Shown here: positions 9,733 to 19,109 of the stretch, one piece after another
How the letters are laid out: every line of letters starts with the position of its first letter
How positions within the stretch are numbered: the stretch's first letter is position 1
Origin: Chitinophagaceae bacterium
Lineage (GTDB): Bacteria; Bacteroidota; Bacteroidia; Chitinophagales; UBA10324
Length of the DNA stretch: 64,000 bases
Assembly (NCBI GenBank): GCA_016704325.1
Contig: JADJAG010000008.1
Span: 1,178,001 to 1,242,000, forward strand
Direction: 5' to 3'
Notes under the pieces: model-generated
What the model was told of the DNA's origin: nothing
The model's database searches: none
What the model saw: only the letters and a program-made list of their open reading frames with translations
Position numbers and translations under genes: made by a program

Positions 9733-12117
9733 ATGAAATTCAGACTGATTGTTAGCCTAACCTTATTAACGATTCAATTTGCGAAAGCAGATACTTTTAC
9801 GGTGACCAATAACCTCGATGACGGTGCAGGTTCCTTAAGGGAAGCTATCACCTTATCAAACAGCAATGCCGGCCACGATAAAATTAATTTCAATATTCCG
9901 GCAAGTGATGTGGCTTCCCGAACCATTAACCTCCTTTCTGAACTTCCCGAAATAATTGAGCCTGCAATTATTGATGCAACCACGCAGCCCTTAGGCAATG
10001 CATTCGGTATTTCTTATGCACGCATTCACCTTACTTCACAAACTGGAATCTTCAATCATGCATTTTCTATTGCCGCCGATTCGAGCGAAATCTATGGTTT
10101 CTTTATCAGTAACTTCAAAGCCGGAATAACGGTAACGGGTGCTTACGCAAAAATTGGCGCCATTCAAAAAGGAAATGTGATCTATCAATGCGGTATTGCA
10201 GGCATCTCGATACAGTTTACTGACCATGCCGCTTTGCAAGGAAACCTGATAGGTGTTGATACTACCGGAAACGTGGCTGCCGGAGCTACACAAAATGGCA
10301 TTCAAATCATTAACTCCTACCTGGTGAGCATTGGAGGCAAAACCCTACTGGCCAACAATATCATTTCAGGAAATAACTATGGCATACAATTGCAGAATGC
10401 CACTTTTGTTGATGTGAACAGCAACTATATCGGCACTAATCCGCCCGGGCTTATTGCTGCACCTAATCAATATGGTATATACTGCAGTGGCGTGAATAAT
10501 AATATTGAAATCGGTGGCGATTCTCTCTTTGAACGCAACCTGATTTCAGGAAATGTGAATGCCGGAATTTATGGTGTGCTTTCTAATTCGTTCATTCAAG
10601 GTAATGTGATTGGATTGAACCTTTTGGGTACAGCGCTGGGAAATGGTACGCAGGGAATTTACCTCACCATTGGAAGTTCCGATAATAAAATTGGCGGAGA
10701 ATTTCTGCAATCAAATACCATTTCAAATAACGGCGCGGAAGGTATTGCATTTCAGAATGCACTTTGTTTGCGGAATACCATCAGCAAAAACAGTCTTTAT
10801 TGCAATTCCACACAGACAGGTAACGGAGGAATTAAACTTAATAATGCAAACAATAATCTTGCAGCTCCTCAACTTTCTATTGTTACGGGTGATGGATTAT
10901 CCGGAACTGCCACACCCAATGGAACCGTGGAACTCTTTTATGATGACAGCTGCAGTTTTTGTGAAGGCAGTATTTACCTGGCCACCGTAACTGCCAATGC
11001 AAATGGCGTATTCAGTTACAGCGGCGCTATAACAGGATTTGTGACCGCTACAGTGACTGATGCCGAAGGCAATACCAGTGCATTCTCCACTTGTGTTGAT
11101 ACAAGCACTGCGGCTTGTATAGTGGCAGGATTCAGCACCTCCGGATTTTTATGTATGAATGGAAGCATCAGTTTTGTCGATCAAACTGTAACAGAACCAG
11201 CTACAGAAGTTAATGCATGGAGCTGGAATTTTGGTGATGGCAGTACTAGTGAAGAAGCCTCACCGGCTCATACTTTTACAACAGCAGGAACTTTTAATGT
11301 GGAACTCATTTCCACCAACTCTTCAGGATGTATAGATACTGTCGTAAAATCTGTTGTGATCAATGAATTGCCGGTGGCAGATTTTAATACCTTCCCGCAA
11401 TATTGCATCAACAGCCTGGTACATTTCGACGATGCATCCACCGCTGGAGCCGGTGGCACTATCACACTCCGTAACTGGGATTTTGGCGATGGAGGTACCT
11501 CCACGGCAGTGAACCCAACGCATATCTACACTACTGTCGGCATAAAAGAAGTTAAACTAATGGTGACCACTAATTTTGGTTGCACAGATGAAAAGGCAGC
11601 ATTTATTGTAATTGTTCCCAAACCGAATGCTGACTTCACTTTTGAAGCCAATAACCTGACCACTACGTTCACCAATACGACAGATTTTAACGGAGGACAT
11701 TCTTCTTCCTGGGATTTTGATGATGGAACAACCAGCAGCGAAGACAACCCGGTTCATACATTTGCCAGTTCCGGCACCTACCTTGTATGCCTCACGGTAT
11801 TTGATTCCTTATGTGAAAATCAGAGTTTCTTCTGCGACCAGGTAGATGTGGTTACTGGCATTAACGACCCATTCGCTTCGGCAGGCATTAACGTTTATCC
11901 GAACCCGGCGAAAGACTATCTGATGGTAGATGGTGGCAACTTACAAATTCAACAGGTCAAGCTGACCACACTTTCAGGGGCATTGATGATGACAGTGAAA
12001 ACTCCTGTTCAGCAAATAACAACACTCCGTTTACCCGCTCAATTAGCTGCAGGAATGTACCTGCTTTATCTTGAAACCGATAAGGGTACTGTAGCCAGGA
12101 AAGTAGTGGTAGAGTAA
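9733..12117 (+). CDS. Secreted beta-helix/PKD protein with T9SS sorting domain (copy 2)
   Basis: 794 residues, a paralog of the preceding gene in the same domain order. It has a signal peptide (MKFRLIVSLTLLTIQFAKA), a DTFTVTNNLDDGAGSLREAI opening (closer to the classic CSLREA consensus than copy 1), a beta-helix with NIISGNNYGIQL and NYIGTNPPG steps, three PKD domains (about 455-705; one fewer than copy 1) and a T9SS tail with VYPNPAKDYLMVDGG. The 30-base gap suggests co-transcription. The loss or gain of one PKD repeat is the main structural difference. A MITE-like element begins 9 bases after the stop. Confidence 0.85.
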   Translation: MKFRLIVSLTLLTIQFAKADTFTVTNNLDDGAGSLREAITLSNSNAGHDKINFNIPASDVASRTINLLSELPEIIEPAIIDATTQPLGNAFGISYARIHLTSQTGIFNHAFSIAADSSEIYGFFISNFKAGITVTGAYAKIGAIQKGNVIYQCGIAGISIQFTDHAALQGNLIGVDTTGNVAAGATQNGIQIINSYLVSIGGKTLLANNIISGNNYGIQLQNATFVDVNSNYIGTNPPGLIAAPNQYGIYCSGVNNNIEIGGDSLFERNLISGNVNAGIYGVLSNSFIQGNVIGLNLLGTALGNGTQGIYLTIGSSDNKIGGEFLQSNTISNNGAEGIAFQNALCLRNTISKNSLYCNSTQTGNGGIKLNNANNNLAAPQLSIVTGDGLSGTATPNGTVELFYDDSCSFCEGSIYLATVTANANGVFSYSGAITGFVTATVTDAEGNTSAFSTCVDTSTAACIVAGFSTSGFLCMNGSISFVDQTVTEPATEVNAWSWNFGDGSTSEEASPAHTFTTAGTFNVELISTNSSGCIDTVVKSVVINELPVADFNTFPQYCINSLVHFDDASTAGAGGTITLRNWDFGDGGTSTAVNPTHIYTTVGIKEVKLMVTTNFGCTDEKAAFIVIVPKPNADFTFEANNLTTTFTNTTDFNGGHSSSWDFDDGTTSSEDNPVHTFASSGTYLVCLTVFDSLCENQSFFCDQVDVVTGINDPFASAGINVYPNPAKDYLMVDGGNLQIQQVKLTTLSGALMMTVKTPVQQITTLRLPAQLAAGMYLLYLETDKGTVARKVVVE

Positions 12118-12125
12118 TATCTCTT

Positions 12126-12253
12126 AGGCGTAAGACAAATTGGATATTGCGTGTTGCCTATTGAATTTTTCAACACGCAATATTCAATTGACATTACATG
12201 GCTGACTGGACACAAAACATTGTTTGAAAGGCTAAACGATTTGTCGCACACCC
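12126..12253 (-). mobile_element. MITE-like element, copy D (128 bp)
   Basis: Non-coding element bounded by imperfect terminal inverted repeats: AGGCGTAAGACAAATTGG at the left and, in reverse complement, AGGGTGTGCGACAAATCG at the right. It is flanked by a perfect 8-bp direct repeat TATCTCTT (12118-12125 and 12254-12261), the classic footprint of transposition. Orientation is opposite to the other copies. Its interior lacks the GCGGCGAAGCC core of copies A-C but matches A2 (CAATTGACATTACA...GCTAAACGAT). No transposase is encoded. Confidence 0.75.
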
Positions 12254-12261
12254 TATCTCTT

Positions 12262-12826
12262 CCGGTTCATCTGGTTGAATATTGTTTGTTTGCCCTACCC
12301 TTTTTTACGAATAGCAAGTTGCAAAAGTCAAATAACTGGACATAGTTCTTTGTGCGCTTACAATATTTTTTCAGGAGCCTGTCAGGAAATAGTTTAAAAA
12401 AGCCATCAGTCATTTTTGCTAACACCCTTCGACTACGCTCAGGGTTCGTCGCACTCTGAGCATCTCAGAGATAGCTCATACGGTCTGTTTTGTGGTAACC
12501 CTTACTGAGCGGATACCAAAGTTGCCGGTAAGAAAAATTGACCCATTATTCATACTTATGAATATGGTGATTGCTTCGCCGTTCCTCCTTACAATGACGC
12601 CCAAACAAAAGCCTTAAAAACCCCCCCCAAAAATCCGAATCCCAATCCAATTTTCCCCTTTACTTAAAACACATTTTTTGAAATGGTTCTTACTCGTAAT
12701 GACGCGTTGATTGAACATTTTGTTTACTGCTTGCGGCAATTTGATATGCAGTCCGCCTAATTGGCAACCGCTTTTATAAATTCCTACCTGTATATTTGCA
12801 GCACAGCATAGAATAATAAGCAAAGG
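12262..12826. other. 565-bp intergenic stretch with short repeats
   Basis: No credible gene. It holds the sequence CCTTCGACTACGCTCAGG (about 12426-12443), a motif scattered through many Bacteroidota intergenic regions, and directly after it a small hairpin CTCTGAG-CAT-CTCAGAG (12454-12470). There is also an 8-C run near 12610. The promoter of the isocitrate dehydrogenase gene should lie at its right end. Confidence 0.5.
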
Positions 12827-12901
12827 TTGTTCTATGATCAATGCACTGCAAAAATTACTGTTTTAAGCAATTCTTCAACATTTAATCCATCAAGAAATCC
12901 T

Positions 12902-14230
12902 ATGGAAGGAACAAAGATTACCATGAGCCGCGGGGCGCTGAAAGTCCCCAATGACCCGATTATCCCGTTTATTGAAGGTGATGGCACCGGACCAGATATC
13001 TGGCGTGCATCGGTGAGGGTACTGGATGCTGCCGTTGAAAAAGCCTATAAGGGCAAGAAAAAAATTGTGTGGAAAGAAGTTTTGGCCGGTGAAAAGGCAT
13101 TTAACCAAACCGGAAGCTGGCTGCCCGATGCTACGCTGGACGCCTTTAAGGAGTACCTTGTCGGCATTAAAGGCCCACTTACAACACCTGTTGGTGGTGG
13201 AATCCGCTCCCTGAATGTGGCATTGCGGCAAATACTAGACTTGTATGTTTGCCTGCGGCCGGTGCGCTATTTCACAGGAGTGCCCTCACCGGTAAAACGC
13301 CCTGAAGCAGTAGATATGGTCATCTTCCGGGAAAATACAGAAGATATTTATGCCGGTATTGAATATGCAGGAGGCACTCCGGAAGCGGAGAAGATCCTGA
13401 AGTTTTTCAAGAAGAACTTTGAGAAAGAATACAATAAGATCCGTTTCAATGATAAGAAACGTGGCAAAGAATTTTTGAAAGCGGCCCGGAGCAAAGCCAA
13501 CCCGGAAACGTGTGTGGGTATTGGATTCAAACCCGTATCGCGTATCGGTTCACAAAGACTAATTGGTGCGGCCATTGAATATGCGCTGGAGCACAAGAAA
13601 AAAAACCTGACGCTGGTACACAAAGGCAACATCATGAAATATACAGAAGGTGCCTTCCGTGACTGGGGCTATCAACTTGCAGAGGAAAATTATGGTGATA
13701 AGGTCTATACCTGGTCGCAGTGGGAACGCACGAAAAAGGAAAAAGGAGAAACGGCGGCCAATGAAGAACAAAAGGCAGCTCTTGCAGCCGGCCGGTTACT
13801 CATCAAAGATGCGATTGCTGATATCACGCTGCAGCAAGTGTTGACCCGACCGGAGGACTTTGATGTGATTGCCACGCTGAACCTGAATGGAGATTACTTG
13901 TCTGATGCCCTGGCAGCCCAGGTAGGCGGCATCGGCATTGCGCCGGGCGCCAATATTAATTACATAACAGGACATGCCATTTTCGAAGCCACACATGGTA
14001 CAGCGCCGAAATACGCCAACTTAGATAAAGTGAATCCGGGTTCTGTAATTCTTTCCGGCGCCATGATGCTGGAGCATTTAGGATGGCTACCTGCAGCAAA
14101 ACTCATTTACAGCGGACTTGAAAAATCTATCGCTGCAAAACGGGTTACTTATGATTTTGAACGGCAGATGGAAGGTGCCACATTACTGAAGTGTTCGGAG
14201 TTTGGAGATGAGGTAATAAAGAATATGTAA
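12902..14230 (+). CDS. icd: NADP-dependent isocitrate dehydrogenase
   Basis: TCA-cycle enzyme converting isocitrate to 2-oxoglutarate and CO2. Seen: IPFIEGDGTGPDIW, the substrate loop GGGIRSLNVALRQ with phosphorylatable-type serine, RPVRYFTGVPSPV, FRENTEDIYAGIEY, HKGNIMKYTEGAFRDWGY, NLNGDYLSDALAAQVGG, and the cofactor segment THGTAPKYA. 442 residues from the ATG chosen here. The frame is open back to 12827, but that extension has no homologous look. A Lys-rich insertion at about residues 160-200 makes it slightly longer than the enteric enzyme. It is followed by a clear terminator. Confidence 0.94.
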   Translation: MEGTKITMSRGALKVPNDPIIPFIEGDGTGPDIWRASVRVLDAAVEKAYKGKKKIVWKEVLAGEKAFNQTGSWLPDATLDAFKEYLVGIKGPLTTPVGGGIRSLNVALRQILDLYVCLRPVRYFTGVPSPVKRPEAVDMVIFRENTEDIYAGIEYAGGTPEAEKILKFFKKNFEKEYNKIRFNDKKRGKEFLKAARSKANPETCVGIGFKPVSRIGSQRLIGAAIEYALEHKKKNLTLVHKGNIMKYTEGAFRDWGYQLAEENYGDKVYTWSQWERTKKEKGETAANEEQKAALAAGRLLIKDAIADITLQQVLTRPEDFDVIATLNLNGDYLSDALAAQVGGIGIAPGANINYITGHAIFEATHGTAPKYANLDKVNPGSVILSGAMMLEHLGWLPAAKLIYSGLEKSIAAKRVTYDFERQMEGATLLKCSEFGDEVIKNM

Positions 14231-14278
14231 GCCGGTGCATTGAAGTAACCGGACCAAACAAAACAACTCATTGCATTT

Positions 14279-14307
14279 AAAAGAGAAGCAAAGGCTTCTC
14301 TTTTTTT
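14279..14307 (+). terminator. Rho-independent terminator after icd
   Basis: Stem AGAGAAGC / GCTTCTCT with a four-base loop, followed by seven T residues, about 50 bases after the icd stop codon. Confidence 0.85.
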
Positions 14308-14567
14308 ATGCTATTTAAGAATTCGCTTTGACATACAACAATTGACCATTTGCATTTGGTGTTTACACAGTTTGGTCTTTATACGACTTGCCTGTGCCAG
14401 CCTAAATAATAACTACATTAGTTGCTGCTTTGTGACGAGCCAGAAAAAAAAGCTACTTCTTCTTTTCTTATCGTCTTCGTACTAATTTTATTTCGTTTTT
14501 AGAAACACAACATGATTGACACCATTACCAGGGGTCATTTCTAAGATACCCTAATTCAAAATCAACC

Positions 14568-15044
14568 ATGTCAAGAATTGAATCTATTACCAACCGGCTA
14601 AACGAAGTCTTCCTTAACGGAATTTGGATTGCCAATACCAACTATAAACAGCAATTACAGGGTGTAACCCTGGAACAGGCAACACACAAAATCGGGAATT
14701 TAAATACCATTGCTGCTTTGACTTATCACATCAACTATTACCTGGCCGGGTTGCTGCAGGTATTTGATGGCGGCAAACTTGAAATCAAGGATAGGTATAG
14801 CTTTGATCTTCCTGAAATACAATCGGAAAAGGATTGGGAACAACTAGTGAACAATTTTATGACTAATGCTGAAGAGTTTATCAGCCGCGTGCAACAAATG
14901 CCTGATGAAAGATTAGATGCACCATTCGCAGAAGAAAAATACGGAACTTATTTACGGAACATCGAAGGCGTAATTGAGCACAGTTACTATCATTTGGGTC
15001 AAATCTCATTAATCAAAAAATTAATTTCAACAACCTGGCACTAA
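14568..15044 (+). CDS. DinB/DUF1572-like four-helix protein
   Basis: 158 residues, all-helical in appearance. The three histidines expected for a DinB-like metal site are present: one in LTYHINYYLAG (about residue 53) and two in EHSYYHLGQISLIKK near the C-terminus (about 139 and 143). Known: DinB-superfamily proteins are putative metal-dependent enzymes, some being thiol transferases; most have no assigned reaction. The protein is soluble with no signal. A small membrane-protein gene follows 35 bases downstream and may be co-transcribed. Confidence 0.72.
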   Translation: MSRIESITNRLNEVFLNGIWIANTNYKQQLQGVTLEQATHKIGNLNTIAALTYHINYYLAGLLQVFDGGKLEIKDRYSFDLPEIQSEKDWEQLVNNFMTNAEEFISRVQQMPDERLDAPFAEEKYGTYLRNIEGVIEHSYYHLGQISLIKKLISTTWH

Positions 15045-15079
15045 GTAACCCTTCACTACAAAACCAATAGCATACCATT

Positions 15080-15493
15080 ATGAATCCAATCATCAGAAAC
15101 ATTTTAGCCGTAGTAGCCGGAATCATTATCGGTGGTGCCGTGAATATGGGGATTATCCTGATAAGCAGTTCCATTATTCCACCACCGGAAGGAGCAGACA
15201 TTACCACCATGGAAGGTTTAAAGGCATCCATGCATTTAATGCAGCCGAAGCATTTCATCATGCCGTTTCTGGCGCATGCCCTGGGAACCCTGGTGGGTGC
15301 ATACATTGCAGCAACTATTTCCGTGAATCATAAATTGAAATTTGCACTGGCCATTGGTGGCTGGTTCCTGCTTGGAGGTATCGTGAATATATTTATGCTT
15401 CCTTCACCCATTTGGTTTACTGTGGTTGACCTGGCCGGAGCGTATGTTCCAATGGCTTATCTAGCTGGTAAATTGGCTACAAAGAAAAAATAA
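15080..15493 (+). CDS. Small four-helix membrane protein, unknown function
   Basis: 137 residues with four predicted membrane segments: about 7-30 (ILAVVAGIIIGGAVNMGIILIS), 60-83 (FIMPFLAHALGTLVGAYIAA), 90-110 (ALAIGGWFLLGGIVNIFML) and 113-132. A conserved-looking loop PPPEGADITTMEGLKASMHLM sits between the first two. The glycine-rich first helix and third helix are similar, hinting at an internal duplication. It is found with DinB-like genes in this window, but no function can be assigned. Confidence 0.65.
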   Translation: MNPIIRNILAVVAGIIIGGAVNMGIILISSSIIPPPEGADITTMEGLKASMHLMQPKHFIMPFLAHALGTLVGAYIAATISVNHKLKFALAIGGWFLLGGIVNIFMLPSPIWFTVVDLAGAYVPMAYLAGKLATKKK

Positions 15494-15558
15494 AGAAGAA
15501 AATAAATTGCCCTGAAAGGTGTGTGATTCGAATCCGTGTCTAAAAAAAATAACTCTCC

Positions 15559-15981
15559 ATGACTGAAAAAAAGTCAAAACTGGTTGAAATAAAAACAAAA
15601 CCAACCGCAGGCAGTGTGGTAGATTTTATTAATAAAATCATGGATGAACAAAAACGCAAGGACAGTTTTGTGCTCTTGGAGATGATGAAAAAGGCAACCG
15701 GGGAAGAGCCTGTATTATGGAGCAGTTCTATAATCGGCTTTGGCAATAAAAGATATAAAAGCTCTGCGACAGGCAGAGAGGTGGATTGGCTGCTGATAGG
15801 TTTCTCTCCACGCAAGGCTAATCTGTCGCTGTACATTAGTGTTGGAATTAAAGAGCATGCGGCTGCACTTAAAAAGCTCGGCAAACACAAGACTGGTGTT
15901 GGATGCCTGTATATAAATAAGTTGGAGGATGTTGATCTGAACGTGTTGGAAAGTATGATAGCGGCATCTTTAAACCGGTAG
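15559..15981 (+). CDS. DUF1801 (YdhG/YjbR-like) protein
   Basis: 140 residues. The pattern LLEMMKKATGEEPVLWSSSIIGFGNKRY, followed by GREVDWLLIGFSPRKANLSLYI and the C-terminal GCLYINKLEDVDLNVLESMI, is typical of DUF1801 proteins with the YdhG/CyaY-like fold. Function is unknown; some relatives have been linked to iron or phosphate metabolism without proof. It is soluble. The ATG lies 65 bases after the preceding gene. Confidence 0.8.
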   Translation: MTEKKSKLVEIKTKPTAGSVVDFINKIMDEQKRKDSFVLLEMMKKATGEEPVLWSSSIIGFGNKRYKSSATGREVDWLLIGFSPRKANLSLYISVGIKEHAAALKKLGKHKTGVGCLYINKLEDVDLNVLESMIAASLNR

Positions 15982-16075
15982 TGGCTTATCTGAGTGATTG
16001 AGCAAGCAGTTGTTGCTATTCTTAAATCAACTAAAATAATTCGCGTATAGTAATTATTAACCGCTTACTAATTTC

Positions 16076-16273
16076 TTGACATTGCTTGGTATTTGGAAAT
16101 ATTTGGGAATAGTAACAATACTAATTCCTAATTTTCCTTTACTAAAAGAATGGGCCTATACAGGTTTTTTCTTAAGCTTGTCGGGAGCGCAATTTTCACA
16201 TATTGCTTTGGGCCATAAAATAAATGATCTGCTTCCACCATTGCTCCTGATTACCCTGACTAGTGTGTCCTGA
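16076..16273 (+). pseudogene. DoxX-like membrane protein remnant
   Basis: A 65-residue frame starting with TTG, matching the middle part of DoxX-like proteins: LGIWKYLGIVTILIPNFPLLKEWAYTGFF and FSHIALGH. A normal member has about 115-130 residues with an extra N-terminal helix and loop; nothing upstream in any frame supplies it, and the C-terminal helix ends early. Inference: a decayed gene fragment rather than a functional protein. Confidence 0.6.
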
Positions 16274-16327
16274 CATTTCAGACCTGCAGATAGAAAGATG
16301 ATTTTAGTTAATCAATAAATAAACACT

Positions 16328-16885
16328 ATGAAAAAGGAATTGACCTCAAAACAACGCGAAGAACAACTCAACACATTAGCAGTCCGCTTTGAGAAAAACA
16401 AGAACCGCCATAAAGGAATTGATTGGCATAAGGTGCAGACAAGGCTGATGGCGAATCCACAAAAACTATGGTCGCTCTATGAAATGGAAAGTACCGGTGG
16501 TGAACCGGATGTGATCGGTGAGGATAAAAAAACCGGCGAATACATTTTTTGTGATTGTTCTCCAGAAAGTCCTAAAGGCCGAAGGAGTATTTGTTACGAC
16601 CATGAAGCGCTGGAAGCAAGGAAAGAACATAAACCGGAAAATAGTGCTGTGCAAATGGCTGCTGACATTGGCATTGAGCTATTAACAGAAGAACAATACC
16701 GTGAGCTGCAGCGACTTGGAAATTTCGATGCAAAAACATCGAGCTGGGTGAAAACTCCACCTGATATCAGGAAATTGGGAGGTGCTATTTTTTGTGATTA
16801 CCGCTACGGCACGGTATTCATGTATCACAATGGTGCAGAATCTTACTATGGAGCCAGGGGATTTCGCGGTTTGCTGAAAGTCTGA
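16328..16885 (+). CDS. DUF4256 family protein
   Basis: 185 residues, near full-length for the family. Characteristic blocks are LNTLAVRFEKNKNRHKGIDW, LWSLYEMESTGGEPDVIGED, CSPESPKGRRSICYDHEAL, MAADIGIELLTEEQYRELQ and FMYHNGAESYYGARGFRG. It is soluble with no signal peptide. The family is widely distributed in Bacteroidota and Firmicutes and has no known activity. The start is well placed, because the family begins with a Lys/Glu-rich helix of this length. Confidence 0.85.
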   Translation: MKKELTSKQREEQLNTLAVRFEKNKNRHKGIDWHKVQTRLMANPQKLWSLYEMESTGGEPDVIGEDKKTGEYIFCDCSPESPKGRRSICYDHEALEARKEHKPENSAVQMAADIGIELLTEEQYRELQRLGNFDAKTSSWVKTPPDIRKLGGAIFCDYRYGTVFMYHNGAESYYGARGFRGLLKV

Positions 16886-17272
16886 ATTTTAACAATGCAG
16901 CGAAAAGGCGCATCCCCATCCACACCATTCAACTAAGAAAACTGCTGAATAGTTAAATGTCAAGAAAGCATGGCAAGAGCATTTAGTATACACCTGGCTT
17001 TTACTGCTTTCGCCCGGTGAACTGGAACGACATCAGGGCTGGTATGCCTCCGGGAATTCAACACATGCACATTGGAAGTACTTTCTATTTGATTAAAGCA
17101 TACACAAAAAGGCCATAAACTTAACCGTAGCACCTGACGATATTTCAATACACGCAAACACAATTCTCTTAACTCATATCATAAGTTCTCGAACGTATCC
17201 GCACTTATCATTCTGCAATTAACAGGAAATACTACTTTTGAATTTCCACCTGAATTAATCTAATCCGAAAAA
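16886..17272. other. 387-bp intergenic stretch, nothing recognised
   Basis: No gene, RNA or clear repeat could be supported. The sequence is AT-rich toward the alpha/beta hydrolase start. Confidence 0.4.
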
Positions 17273-18223
17273 ATGAAATACAATCTGCTTACACTCGTAT
17301 CTGTTCTCTTTATTGTCAGTAATGCAAGTTCCCAAAACGGAAAAATTATTGAGCAGAAGCAATATACTTTTGCTGACACAACAATAAGCAAAATTGAAAA
17401 AAGAATACCAAATGCAAAAGTGCTGCTTGCTGCAGTTGATTTTTTTAAGATAACCTATTTGTCCGACGGACTTAAAGTGAATGGATATATGTGTGCTCCG
17501 AAAAAGGCCGGTAACTATCCCTGTGTAATTTTTAATCGCGGTGGTAACAGGGATTTTGGAACTATAAATGACATAATGCTTTTCAGGTTTTTTGCGGAAG
17601 TCTCCAGCTGGGGCTATGTGGTAGTGGGAAGTCAATACCGGGGCAATGCCGGTGGCGAAGGCAAAGAAGAATTTGGCGGCAGTGATGTGAATGATGTAGT
17701 AAATCTTATTCCACTCCTTTCTGATGTTGAGAAAGCCGACACCGCGAGGATTGGTATGTATGGATGGAGCCGGGGTGGCATGATGACCTATCTTGCCTTA
17801 ACAAAAACAGATAAAATCAAAGCGGCAATTATCGGTTCCGGAATGGCTGATGCCTTCATCATGACAAAAAAACGGCCTGAAATGGATACTGTATTTTCAG
17901 AATTGGCACCCGGATATTTTCAAAACAGAGATTCTGTATTAAAGCTGCGTTCGGCTGTCTATTGGGTTGAAAAAATTTCTCCGGCAACGCCACTACTTCT
18001 TTTAACAGGAAGTGCAGACTGGCGTGTTTCTCCGGAAGAGCAACTTGAAATGGTGAACAAGCTATATGAAATCAAGCATCCGCTGCGTTTTATACTTTTC
18101 GAAGGAGGGCAGCATAGTTTAATTGAACACACAGATGAAGTAAACCATGCTGCGCGTACTTTTTTGGATACCTATGTTCGTGACAGGAAAACTTTTCCAA
18201 GTCTTGAACCTCATGGTAACTAA
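17273..18223 (+). CDS. Secreted alpha/beta hydrolase (prolyl-oligopeptidase-like S9 domain)
   Basis: 316 residues with a signal peptide (about 1-20, SNASSQ). The alpha/beta hydrolase core is clear: VIFNRGGNRDFG oxyanion strand, the nucleophile Ser in GMYGWSRGGMMTY (GxSxGG), the acid in LTGSADWRVSPEEQ, and the catalytic His in GGQHSLIEHTDE. This order and the WRVSP motif fit the S9/dienelactone-hydrolase-like group. No propeller domain is present, so it is a stand-alone hydrolase. Inference: a periplasmic peptidase or esterase; substrate unknown. Confidence 0.82.
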   Translation: MKYNLLTLVSVLFIVSNASSQNGKIIEQKQYTFADTTISKIEKRIPNAKVLLAAVDFFKITYLSDGLKVNGYMCAPKKAGNYPCVIFNRGGNRDFGTINDIMLFRFFAEVSSWGYVVVGSQYRGNAGGEGKEEFGGSDVNDVVNLIPLLSDVEKADTARIGMYGWSRGGMMTYLALTKTDKIKAAIIGSGMADAFIMTKKRPEMDTVFSELAPGYFQNRDSVLKLRSAVYWVEKISPATPLLLLTGSADWRVSPEEQLEMVNKLYEIKHPLRFILFEGGQHSLIEHTDEVNHAARTFLDTYVRDRKTFPSLEPHGN

Positions 18224-18389
18224 AGAGCTACCAACCAATGACAGGAATTGGCAAATTAGCATTAAGCCAGTTACCTGAACGGTAGTTTTCTTATCAAAAA
18301 GCACCCTGATTTTAAATTGTCAATTTAACTTTCCCTTCCTGCTCTAATTAACTCATTTTAAGCAACGGTCATAGTACTTCCACCAATTA

Positions 18390-18854
18390 ATGAACCAACA
18401 AATGGACATTGAAATAAAGACACTTACCAAAGAAGACATTAGCCTTTTCTCTGACCTTATCAGCGTTTTTGCATCAGTTTTTGAATGGGATAGTAATTCA
18501 TTACCCGGTCAGCTACATTTATCAAGGATACTAGAAAATAACAATCTAATCGTACTGGTTGCAGTTAAAGACAATAAAGTTGTTGGAGGCCTTACGGTAC
18601 ATGTAATAGACAATTACGATTCTGAAAAACCATCTGCCTACATTTATGATCTTGCTGTGTTGAATAATTTTCAAAGGAAAGGAATAGGCAAATTACTGAT
18701 ACAAGCCCTTAATAACTATTGCAGTAAAAATGGCTTTAAAGATATGTTTGTTCAGGCTGAAACGGACGACATACATGCAGTAGACTTTTACAGAAAAACA
18801 GCGGTCAGCAGTGAACTGCAAGCCACGCATTTTACCTATTCGTTTAATAGTTAA
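18390..18854 (+). CDS. GNAT acetyltransferase, AAC(3)-I-like
   Basis: 154 residues. The GNAT acetyl-CoA loop is LAVLNNFQRKGIGKLLI (R/Q-x-x-G-x-G/A type). Several blocks match aminoglycoside 3-N-acetyltransferase type I: FASVFEWDSN near the N-terminus, VVGGLTVHVID, SAYIYDLAV, FVQAETDD, the DFYRKT segment and the aromatic end THFTYSF. Inference: a chromosomal relative of AAC(3)-I; whether it modifies aminoglycosides cannot be read from sequence, and ordinary protein or metabolite acetylation is equally possible. There are no mobile-element signs around it. Confidence 0.65.
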   Translation: MNQQMDIEIKTLTKEDISLFSDLISVFASVFEWDSNSLPGQLHLSRILENNNLIVLVAVKDNKVVGGLTVHVIDNYDSEKPSAYIYDLAVLNNFQRKGIGKLLIQALNNYCSKNGFKDMFVQAETDDIHAVDFYRKTAVSSELQATHFTYSFNS

Positions 18855-18942
18855 AACAGAAACCCTACCTTAAAATTTATAGATATAAATCCAATTGCGT
18901 AATCATTAAGAATTGCACACCAATTAAGTTTTACAGTTTACA

Positions 18943-19107
18943 ATGAAGAAAACTCCGAAATTTATTACTCACTTTCTAAGGCATGCGGCCCTGATTGTTA
19001 CCATGCTGGCTTTATCCGGATTGTATACTTGATCTGGAAGCTTGACTACAAAATCAGAAACCGATTCGAAGAAGCACGCTGCAAATAATTTACTAAACCA
19101 TTTATAA
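18943..19107 (+). pseudogene. Possible small lipoprotein with in-frame TGA at the lipobox position
   Basis: ATG at 18943 opens a basic N-terminus and a hydrophobic stretch (ALIVTMLALSGLYT), then TGA at 19030-19032. The same frame continues as SGSLTTKSETDSKK and stops at 19105, two bases before the next gene's ATG. A Cys codon (TGT/TGC) in place of the TGA would create a plausible lipobox (GLYTC). Read literally, only a 29-residue peptide is made. Low confidence that this was a gene. Confidence 0.3.
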
Positions 19108-19109
19108 CA

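Noticed and set aside
12151..12345. 64-residue frame after the second beta-helix gene
   Set aside because: Most of it is the non-coding MITE copy D and its flank.
15518..15540. tRNA T-arm-like string GTGTGATTCGAATCCGTGTC
   Set aside because: No acceptor stem, anticodon arm or D arm around it; only a chance T-loop-like match or a tiny remnant.
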